NCBI RefSeq assembly: GCF_001751255.1
Contig: NZ_LJGW01000293.1
Coordinates: forward strand, 1-46,595
Origin: Streptomyces nanshensis
GTDB lineage: Bacteria; Actinomycetota; Actinomycetes; Streptomycetales; Streptomycetaceae
DNA: 46,595 nucleotides
Direction: 5' to 3'
The position numbers and the translations under genes were made by a program. The notes under the pieces are model-generated. The model saw nothing but the letters and a program-made list of their open reading frames with translations, searched no databases and was not told the origin of the DNA. Below are positions 25,499 through 31,356 of this stretch, in pieces (position 1 is the first letter of the stretch; every line of letters begins with the position of its first letter).

Positions 25499-26428
25499 AT
25501 GCGCGCGCGATACGGAATCCCTCTCACCCTGACGGCACTCGGCGCGGCCTGCGCGGGCTACGCGACGCTCGTCGAGCCCCGTAGCTTCCGCCTGCGACGC
25601 GTCACGGTCCCCGTACTGCCGAGAGGCATGCAGTCACTGCGCGTCCTGCAGATCTCCGATGTGCACATGGTGAGCGGGCAGCGCAAGAAGCAGCGCTGGC
25701 TGCGGTCGCTCGCGGGCCTGCACCCAGACTTCGTGATCAACACCGGCGACAACCTCTCCGACCCGGAGGCCGTCCCCGAACTCCTGGACGCCCTCGGCCC
25801 GCTCATGGACTTCCCCGGCGCCTACGTCTTCGGCTCCAACGACTACTACGGGCCCAAGCCGCGCAACCCCGCGCGTTATCTGCTGGAGAAGGCCAGCGGC
25901 CGCCACGGCCTGAACGGGAACGCCCCGGCCGTCGCCGCCGTCCACAACCCGTGGGAGGGCATGCGCGACGCCTTCGACACGGCGGGCTGGATCGGCCTCA
26001 GCAACACCCGGGGACGGCTGAAGCTCGCGGGCGGCGAGGAGATCGCCCTGACCGGCCTGGACGACCCGCACATCAAGCGGGACCGCTACAGCGCCGTCAT
26101 CGGCGGCCCCGAACGGGACGCCGACCTCTCGCTGGCCCTCGTCCACGCGCCGTATCTGCGCTCCCTGGACGCCTTCACCGCGGACGGCTATCCGCTCATC
26201 CTCGCCGGGCACACCCACGGCGGCCAGCTCTGCGTCCCGTTCTACGGCGCCCTGGTCACCAACTGCGACCTGGACACCGACCGCGTCAAGGGCCTCTCCA
26301 CGCACTTCGCCGGAGGCAACCGCGCCTACCTCCACGTCTCGGCGGGCTGCGGCGCGAACCGCTACACCCCGGTCCGCTTCGCGTGCCCCCCGGAGGCGAC
26401 GCTGCTGACGCTGACGGCACGGGACTGA
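25499..26428 (+). CDS. membrane-associated metallophosphoesterase
   Basis: A 309-residue calcineurin-like phosphoesterase of the YkuE/YaeI type, often a UDP-diacylglucosamine or phospholipid-linked phosphatase. An N-terminal hydrophobic segment (about residues 6-24) should anchor it. The dimetal site is shown by LQISDVHM, INTGDNLSD, VFGSNDYYGP (the usual GNHD is GSND), LVHAP and ILAGHTHGGQ. The ATG at 25499 is chosen because it gives the hydrophobic anchor directly; a longer frame upstream is Ser/Gly-rich and not family-like. Confidence 0.9.
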   Translation: MRARYGIPLTLTALGAACAGYATLVEPRSFRLRRVTVPVLPRGMQSLRVLQISDVHMVSGQRKKQRWLRSLAGLHPDFVINTGDNLSDPEAVPELLDALGPLMDFPGAYVFGSNDYYGPKPRNPARYLLEKASGRHGLNGNAPAVAAVHNPWEGMRDAFDTAGWIGLSNTRGRLKLAGGEEIALTGLDDPHIKRDRYSAVIGGPERDADLSLALVHAPYLRSLDAFTADGYPLILAGHTHGGQLCVPFYGALVTNCDLDTDRVKGLSTHFAGGNRAYLHVSAGCGANRYTPVRFACPPEATLLTLTARD

Positions 26429-26571
26429 GGGGCGGGCGCCTGCGGAACCCTGGGGCGGACGGACTCCTGCGGGTGCGGCGCGGGCCCTCCCGGGCCTGCT
26501 GAGGCCGCTCTTCCCAAGGAATCCCGATTTCACCTCAGCCTCCGCCTGGGCTAGAGTGGTGCGCGTTGCTT

Positions 26572-26645
26572 CGGGGTGTGGCGCAGCTTGGCAGCGCGCT
26601 TCGTTCGGGACGAAGAGGTCGTGGGTTCAAATCCCGCCACCCCGA
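26572..26645 (+). tRNA. tRNA-Pro(CGG), integration target
   Basis: A 74-nt cloverleaf: acceptor CGGGGTG pairs with CACCCCG, anticodon arm CTTCG-TTCGGGA-CGAAG gives anticodon CGG, and T arm GTGGG-TTCAAAT-CCCGC with one wobble. No CCA is encoded. AICEs of the pSAM2 type integrate into tRNA 3' ends, and this gene borders a mobile region with an integrase 2.5 kb away, so its 3' part is the probable attachment core. I found no second copy of the 3' part within the window. Confidence 0.95.
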
Positions 26646-26660
26646 CAGAGGAAGTAGCAG

Positions 26661-26755
26661 TTCAGGGTCGGTGTCTTGGTATAGGACACCGACCCTGACG
26701 CGTGTTCGAGGTGCCTCTTGAGATCGTTTGGCGAAATCCTGGCGAAGATCGCGAC
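26661..26755 (+). repeat. int-flank-like repeat, copy 1 (tRNA side)
   Basis: About 95 bp starting 15 bp after the tRNA. It opens with a perfect 14-bp hairpin (26662-26675 with 26685-26698), continues with CTGACGCGTG, then GATCGTTT and GCGAAGATCG. The same order of blocks recurs at 29031-29122 next to the integrase, at about three quarters identity by eye (30 of 40 in the first ungapped block). The hairpin may also terminate the tRNA transcript. Confidence 0.75.
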
Positions 26756-26992
26756 TCTCGTCGGATCCAGCCCGTCCCGAGCATCCGCCTACGCCACTTA
26801 ACGGCGAACCGACGTGACCAGCCACCGCGCCCACCGTTCATACAGGTAGCGACGCAACAATCGGCGTAAGCAGTTTGGCCGGAGCCGCATCGCGCGACGC
26901 CCACAAGCTATTGACCTCTCACCCCAGATCAGTGCTGACCAAAGCCGTTTCACTGAATCCGACTTACTGCCTACTAGATGTAGTGCCTGGGC

Positions 26993-27020
26993 AAAAAAAA
27001 ACCACTACATATAGTAGTGG
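26993..27020 (-). terminator. canonical intrinsic terminator on the minus strand
   Basis: Read on the minus strand, a perfect 7-bp stem CCACTAC-TATAT-GTAGTGG (27020-27002) is followed at once by nine T residues (27001-26993). This E. coli-style hairpin plus U9 is rare in streptomycete chromosomes. It would block transcripts entering the tRNA from the element side. An outer TGGGCA / TGCCCA pair (26989-26994, 27022-27027) encloses it. Confidence 0.8.
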
Positions 27021-27083
27021 CTGCCCAAGTTGTCCTGTAGCTTGTTCTCTTGTGTACCAATCATAGGTTGCAGTGGGGGCAAC

Positions 27084-27845
27084 GTGACAGCTCGTCAGCT
27101 TGTGCGCGCATACATCGACGAAACCGGCGACCGTGGCACCGGAGCCTCCGCCTCGCCGTACTTCGCATTCGCGGCTGCTCTTTGCGCCGACGAGTCCGAA
27201 GCCCCAATGCGCGCCACGATGTCGCAACTGAGGCGTGATCTCAGGTGCCCGCCAGGAAAGGCACTGCACTGGAAGGACCACGTCAAGACGTACTCCCGGC
27301 GCCAGCATGTGGCCCAGACCCTCGCCCAGCTATCCGGAGTGCAGATCATCTACGTGGTGGTCGAGAAGGCTGCCATTCCTGCTCAAGCGGGCATGCGTCA
27401 GAACCACGCGGTCTTCTACAACTTCGCCGCCGGCATCACGATGGAACGCATGCTCCTCAGTGCCAGGGATTGGCCAGGCGGCCCCCGAGATGTCGTCGTG
27501 CGCTTCGGACACGTTCGGGGGTTTGACCACCGAACGACACGCTCGTACTTCAACATCAAGCGCCAAACGGGCCCTGGATGGCTCCCATGGCAACGGCTGC
27601 ACGGCGACGTGAAGTTCGAAGACCAGGCGAAGTGGGATGGGTTGCAAGCAGCCGACCAGTACGCAGGCATGTTGAGCGCCGCGATACGCCCTGATCAGTT
27701 CGGTGGCTTCGAAGCCGCTCATCTACTGGCGATTCGGCACCAGCTTCGCCGCATCAACGGAGTGAGTTGGTCGTACGGCTTCAAGTACCTCGGCAACGAC
27801 GTCACGATGACTGGCATGCCCTGGTGGCCGACCGGCGGCCTCTAG
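27084..27845 (+). CDS. DUF3800 domain protein
   Basis: A 253-residue DUF3800 protein, predicted RNase H-like fold. The hallmark YIDETGD lies at residues 10-16 and supplies the first acidic residues. Later YVVVEKAAI, a conserved helix around YNFAAGITMERML, and AADQYAGMLSAAI with a C-terminal Asp complete the pattern. DUF3800 genes are common on mobile elements and in defence neighbourhoods; their activity is unproven. The GTG at 27084 is chosen because the family motif then begins ten residues in. Base composition is clearly lower in GC than the core genes. A hairpin follows 11 nt after the stop. Confidence 0.85.
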   Translation: MTARQLVRAYIDETGDRGTGASASPYFAFAAALCADESEAPMRATMSQLRRDLRCPPGKALHWKDHVKTYSRRQHVAQTLAQLSGVQIIYVVVEKAAIPAQAGMRQNHAVFYNFAAGITMERMLLSARDWPGGPRDVVVRFGHVRGFDHRTTRSYFNIKRQTGPGWLPWQRLHGDVKFEDQAKWDGLQAADQYAGMLSAAIRPDQFGGFEAAHLLAIRHQLRRINGVSWSYGFKYLGNDVTMTGMPWWPTGGL

Positions 27846-27855
27846 AGCGCACAAA

Positions 27856-27872
27856 GGGCCCCCAAGGGGCCC
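27856..27872 (+). terminator. terminator after the DUF3800 gene
   Basis: A 7-bp stem GGGCCCC-CAA-GGGGCCC (27856-27872). A second stem GGCCGC-TTGG-GCGGCC followed by CTTT lies at 27932-27947 and may act as backup. Confidence 0.7.
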
Positions 27873-28563
27873 GGGGGGCTTCAACCGACCTTGCCGGAAG
27901 GGTCTGGCAGCAGACCAAGCATGATCCCCGCGGCCGCTTGGGCGGCCCTTTGAACAACACCAATAATAGTGGCAGATCGGGGCGGCGCCTACTACCAGCC
28001 ACATGATTCTTAGCAGCGCACAGCCGATCAAGCTCCTGGTTCGGAGGCGTGAGATCGACCCGCCTGTGATCCCGCCAGCCTCAGCGGTTCGAAGATCGTG
28101 TGGCACTTACTCAGCCGCCTAACCTTGCAGCTCCCATCGGCTTCACCCTGCCTCCCCCGCACCGGCCCAGCAATCAACCCCACACATGGGCGCGGGCCGC
28201 CGCGGCTGGGGCAGCCGACTCCCCGTCGGCCTCAGAAGCTGAGCAGTTTGAGCCATTCGACTTGATGGATTTATCCCTTACACGCCATTTACGTCAGCAC
28301 CTACGGGTGTTCCTGCTTCACCCAGCGGTGCCCCTGTTCCACCCGGCGGTGCCCCATGTTCACAGCGCGGCATATGCCTGCAGATAGAAAGTCCAGGTCA
28401 CAGGACTGGTCGTTAGGGCGACCCATGAGGCGGCTTAGGCAATCCCCAGTCAACTCGGAGGCAGCCGAAACGCACACTCTCTTGCCTCTACACGAGAAGG
28501 CCGCTGATACGTTCTGTGGCCGTAAAGCATCCCAAGCTCGGTGGTTCACCCGAGAGCTGCAAG

Positions 28564-28587
28564 TTATCCACAAGCGCCTGTGGATAA
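28564..28587. other. inverted pair of consensus DnaA boxes
   Basis: TTATCCACA (28564-28572) and TGTGGATAA (28579-28587) face each other across 6 nt; with flanking G/C the perfect stem is 10 bp. TTATCCACA is the high-affinity DnaA box of E. coli-type origins; Streptomyces oriC mostly uses TTGTCCACA. A pair this exact is unlikely by chance in high-GC DNA. It may mark a plasmid-type origin or DnaA-responsive promoter; a hairpin-only role cannot be excluded. Confidence 0.6.
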
Positions 28588-28684
28588 CGGGCTCGCGCGT
28601 CTCGTGAACGAGCGTCATGCTAATTGCTCACGCGCGAGTTCGCGCACCTCGTGCACTGGCGTCGTGACATCAGAAAAGTTAATG

Positions 28685-28720
28685 GGGTGCCCGCCTCTCA
28701 CCCAAGAAATTCGGGCACCC
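28685..28720 (+). promoter_or_regulatory. leader hairpin and CTAG palindrome before small membrane gene
   Basis: A perfect 9-bp stem GGGTGCCCG / CGGGCACCC (28685-28693, 28712-28720) is followed directly by the palindrome TACCTAGGTA (28721-28730) and then the GAGGAGGA ribosome binding site. This order suggests control of expression of the downstream gene by RNA structure or by a repressor at the CTAG palindrome. Confidence 0.5.
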
Positions 28721-28746
28721 TACCTAGGTACCGAGGAGGACACCTA

Positions 28747-29010
28747 GTGGCAACCCCGGCTGTAGCCACACTCGCTCCAATGCCTGGAGGAGTGATGTTT
28801 CGTACTGTCGCACAGGGCATCATCGGTCGCAAGAAAGAAATGATCTTGTTGAGTGTTGCACTCGGCTGTGTGGTCAACGGAGACACCATGTCCGGTGTCC
28901 TTCGTCAAGCCACCTGGCTTGTCGTCGCCGTAATCGTGCTTGCTCTGGTGGACATGGTCCAAGGGGCCGTAGCGTCCCTAGGACGAACGCGGACTGATAT
29001 CGAGCGCTGA
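28747..29010 (+). CDS. 87-aa single-span membrane protein
   Basis: Not a recognised family. The GTG at 28747 has an excellent GAGGAGGA ribosome binding site; an internal ATG at 28795 also has GGAGGAG just before it, giving a possible 71-residue form. The protein has a basic segment (GIIGRKKEM), a first hydrophobic stretch, and a strong transmembrane helix TWLVVAVIVLALVDMVQGAV. The size and layout resemble small membrane toxins or holin-like effectors and also simple membrane regulators. It ends 20 bp before copy 2 of the element repeat. Confidence 0.6.
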   Translation: MATPAVATLAPMPGGVMFRTVAQGIIGRKKEMILLSVALGCVVNGDTMSGVLRQATWLVVAVIVLALVDMVQGAVASLGRTRTDIER

Positions 29011-29030
29011 CATCAACAACTCTGCACGCA

Positions 29031-29132
29031 ATCAGGGCCGGGGTCCTGCCATGAGACACCGGTCCTGACGCGTGCAGAGAGCCCTGGTGGATCGTTTACC
29101 GAATCTCTGCGAAGATCGTGAATCTTCGCAGA
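29031..29132 (-). repeat. int-flank repeat copy 2 and int terminator
   Basis: Diverged second copy of the tRNA-proximal sequence (block order as at 26661-26755), directly abutting the integrase stop. At 29106-29132 a perfect 11-bp stem TCTGCGAAGAT / ATCTTCGCAGA with a 5-nt loop reaches the int stop codon; it can serve as int terminator or as an arm-type integrase site. No tRNA-like core is visible just outside it. Confidence 0.7.
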
Positions 29133-30644
29133 CTACACAGTCTCCTTTCTGGCTCTCAGGAGTCGATCCAAGACCGCGACCGGAGACTGCGGATGCATCC
29201 AGCCTCGGGCGTCGAGTGACTCCTCCCACATCTCCGTAAGTCCCTCACACAGGCGCTCACGCATGCCGCGTGTCACGTGGGAGTAGCGAGCTGAGATTGA
29301 CCCATCGATGTGGCCCATGCGTTCGTCCATGAGGACCTTGCGCATGCCCAGGTCCTCCATGTGCGTCTTGTGGGAGTGCCGAAGGCCATGCGGGGTGAGT
29401 CCTCGGGCAACCGGTGTCCAACATGCTGTTGCACGGCCTTGTGAGTTGCGTCCACGTACGGGCACTCCTGGCCAGGGCTCAGCCACCACCGGAACTGGCC
29501 GGGCTTCCTGTGGTGCCTTCTTCGGGTACCAGCCGGAGACTGCCGGAGTGAACAGCCAGGTGGAGAAGCCGTTCCGTCTCCAATGGGCTGTCGCCGCTGG
29601 CTCTGACCTGCCCCGTATGAAGCCCAACTCCGTGACCACCGCCTCCACCCGCTCCCGGGTCGAATCGGTGACGCGCTCTGGATGATTGAGGACGTTGGAG
29701 ACGGTGCCAGTTGACACCCCGGCAGCCCGAGCCACGTCCACGAGTTTCGCGCCCGGTCGCCCGCCCTTCATGACTCCGTTGCCGGAGAAGACGTACCGGT
29801 TCCCGTGGCATGCACATGGGTCCGGTCGTCGTCGGGCAATGTGGTCGCGTACGAGCTGCACCAACCACTCGGGGCCGTCGATGGTCCGGTAGCTGTCGTC
29901 CTTCGGCGGGCAGCGGACCGTCTCGCCTGAATCGAGTTCGTAGAGCTGCCATTCGACCCGGAAGCCAGCCGACCGTACGTACTCGGTCTCCAGGCCCACG
30001 ATCTCGCCCCAGCGCATACCGGTGTATCCCTTGAGGACGCAAGCCACGAACTCGTCATCTCGTCCGGACAGAAGGGCTGCCCGCTCTGCGATGAGCAGCA
30101 ATCCCAGAGGGTCGGTGACCACCTTCTCCGGCCCTCGGCTCTGCGAACGGCCGGCGCGTTTCCCACGGCCGCGTCGTTTCGCTGCCGGGTTGGTCTCCAG
30201 CAGTCCCTCGTCCACGGCGTCGGCGAAGACCAAGTGCAACGTCGAACGCCATGTCTTGACGCTGGATGCCGCGTAGACCTGCGACTCCCGCCGCTCCCAC
30301 GCGCTGACGTCCTCCCGCGAGATGTCCGAGAGGTTCATGGCCTCGAAGTCCGGAAGCAGATGCTCCTCAAGGTGGTGCCTGTAGTTCTGCATCGTGGAGT
30401 GGGCGAGATCCTGCGCGCCGTACCAACGGCTCGCGAACTCGCCGAAGGTCAGTCGGCCTGCCGTAGGGTCGCGCCACTTCCCTTGCCTTACTTTCACCTC
30501 CTGCTCTTCCGCCGCCCGCTTGGCCTCGCTCTTCGTGCGGAACCGGACCACGTTGCCAGCACTGTCGCGCACGGACTCGTACTTGCCAGGGGCCACCTTG
30601 TAGCGGCCCCGGTAGTACGCACCCGTCTTGTGACCGAACGCCAT
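29133..30644 (-). CDS. int: tyrosine integrase with embedded LacI-type HTH
   Basis: A 503-residue tyrosine recombinase, the AICE integrase. The N-terminal arm-binding and SAM-like domain cover about residues 10-160 (SVKTWRSTLHLVFADAV). The catalytic residues are all present: Arg211 in TGMRWGEI, His419/Arg422 in TPHGLRHSH, His445 in GHIDG and the nucleophile Tyr454 in ARYSH. Between the first Arg and the HxxR box, residues 299-346 (near 29607-29750) form a complete LacI-family helix-turn-helix: KLVDVARAAGVSTGTVSN then RVTDSTRERVEAVVTELGFI. The protein is about 100 residues longer than usual. Stop abuts a hairpin. Confidence 0.93.
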   Translation of the reverse strand: MAFGHKTGAYYRGRYKVAPGKYESVRDSAGNVVRFRTKSEAKRAAEEQEVKVRQGKWRDPTAGRLTFGEFASRWYGAQDLAHSTMQNYRHHLEEHLLPDFEAMNLSDISREDVSAWERRESQVYAASSVKTWRSTLHLVFADAVDEGLLETNPAAKRRGRGKRAGRSQSRGPEKVVTDPLGLLLIAERAALLSGRDDEFVACVLKGYTGMRWGEIVGLETEYVRSAGFRVEWQLYELDSGETVRCPPKDDSYRTIDGPEWLVQLVRDHIARRRPDPCACHGNRYVFSGNGVMKGGRPGAKLVDVARAAGVSTGTVSNVLNHPERVTDSTRERVEAVVTELGFIRGRSEPAATAHWRRNGFSTWLFTPAVSGWYPKKAPQEARPVPVVAEPWPGVPVRGRNSQGRATACWTPVARGLTPHGLRHSHKTHMEDLGMRKVLMDERMGHIDGSISARYSHVTRGMRERLCEGLTEMWEESLDARGWMHPQSPVAVLDRLLRARKETV

Positions 30645-30674
30645 GTCGCCTCCTCTCTCTGCGCTTGTTGCGGG

Positions 30675-31019
30675 CTAAGCAGCGGGTTGTTCGGCGGTGC
30701 GCCGGCGCGGCGGTCGTGCCCGCAGTTGCTGCACGGGCGACGTGAAAGGCTGCCTTCGCCTCTCGTCGCCGGACGCTGCTACACGAGGCCGCTCCACGGG
30801 TCGCCGCTCTTCTGCCGGCCGTTCTTCGAAGAGCCGGACGATCTCGATCACGTGTCCTTCGGTGAAGCGGTAGGCACCACCGACCCTCGTGAACGGCACG
30901 CGCCGTCGCCTGGCTTGCTCCTTGAGCCACCAGTCCGAGCAGCCGAAGACGTCAGCGACTTCCTCGGGCGTGTACAAGCGAGGCAGGGCGCCCCCTGCCA
31001 CCGTCTTTCGATCAGTCAC
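30675..31019 (-). CDS. excisionase-like winged-helix protein
   Basis: A 114-residue protein with an N-terminal MerR/Xis-type HTH: LYTPEEVADVFGCSDWWLKE followed by RVPFTRVGGAYRFTEGH, the helix-wing pattern of excisionases and helix-turn-helix 17 proteins. The C-terminal half is Arg/Pro-rich and disordered. The GTG at 31019 has GAGGAGGGG ten nt upstream. Directly upstream of int on the same strand, the standard place for Xis, which directs excision of the element. Confidence 0.85.
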   Translation of the reverse strand: MTDRKTVAGGALPRLYTPEEVADVFGCSDWWLKEQARRRRVPFTRVGGAYRFTEGHVIEIVRLFEERPAEERRPVERPRVAASGDERRRQPFTSPVQQLRARPPRRRTAEQPAA

Positions 31020-31356
31020 TGCCGATCCCCTCCTCAGCACTGGTCCCTGCCGCAGAAACCGCAGAAACCGCAGAATCACCCGAACTTGCGGGCTGACCAG
31101 GAGTGTTGGTGTGCCGCCCCGGCTCGCCGCAGAAACCGCGAGAACTGCCGCACAAATGGAGAGAGCACGAACCCTCGGACGGGGCATGGTTGGTCGGGCA
31201 GGTTTTCTGCGGAGGTTTCGCGGATTTCTGCGGCCCGTCGTCACGTCGGCTCTGCCAGGTGCTTTCCGGCTGGTCAGCCCGGGTGCGCTGGGCATTGTGC
31301 GTATTCCGCGGTTTCTGCGGACGGTGCAGCGTACGCGTCGGAGTGCCTGCCCTCAT
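31012..31356 (-). CDS. doubtful 114-codon frame over the iterons
   Basis: The ATG at 31356 overlaps the rep stop (ATGA) and the frame runs to 31012, overlapping the xis start. The peptide is low complexity (QKPRN, QKSAKPPQK, SAVSAVSAAG), and its internal repeats come from the DNA iterons. The coupling pattern suggests a gene; the composition suggests non-coding origin DNA. I lean towards the latter. Confidence 0.3.
   Translation of the reverse strand: MRAGTPTRTLHRPQKPRNTHNAQRTRADQPESTWQSRRDDGPQKSAKPPQKTCPTNHAPSEGSCSLHLCGSSRGFCGEPGRHTNTPGQPASSGDSAVSAVSAAGTSAEEGIGSD
31050..31320. repeat. iteron cluster, candidate oriV
   Basis: The 9-mer CCGCAGAAA occurs exactly at 31050, 31059 and 31127 on the plus strand and exactly inverted (TTTCTGCGG) at 31204, 31225 and 31312; a one-mismatch copy is at 31068, in 9-bp tandem with the first two. 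Six exact copies in 271 bp is far above chance. The cluster lies between rep and xis, the position of replication or excision control regions in AICEs. Likely binding site of Rep or Xis. Confidence 0.7.

Larger units (their letters stand above)
27873..28746. other. non-coding 0.87-kb stretch with origin-like elements
   Basis: No frame here has both a good start site and a family-like sequence. It contains the 27932 hairpin, two imperfect 19-bp direct repeats with a 21-bp period (28316-28334 and 28337-28355, core GCGGTGCCCC), the inverted DnaA-box pair at 28564-28587, and a leader hairpin at 28685-28720. GC content is lower than the core. It looks like the control or replication region of an integrated element or its remnant. 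Confidence 0.5.

Noticed and set aside
26535-26834. Minus-strand frame containing GWRDLNPRPLRPERS
   Set aside because: This is the well-known false peptide from translating the antisense of a tRNA-Pro gene; the DNA is the tRNA and its flank.
28301-28618. 105-codon minus-strand frame
   Set aside because: No ribosome binding site or family resemblance, and it crosses the DnaA-box palindrome.
31050-31320. CRISPR array
   Set aside because: Repeats are only 9 bp, irregularly spaced and occur in both orientations; no repeat-spacer pattern and no cas genes.
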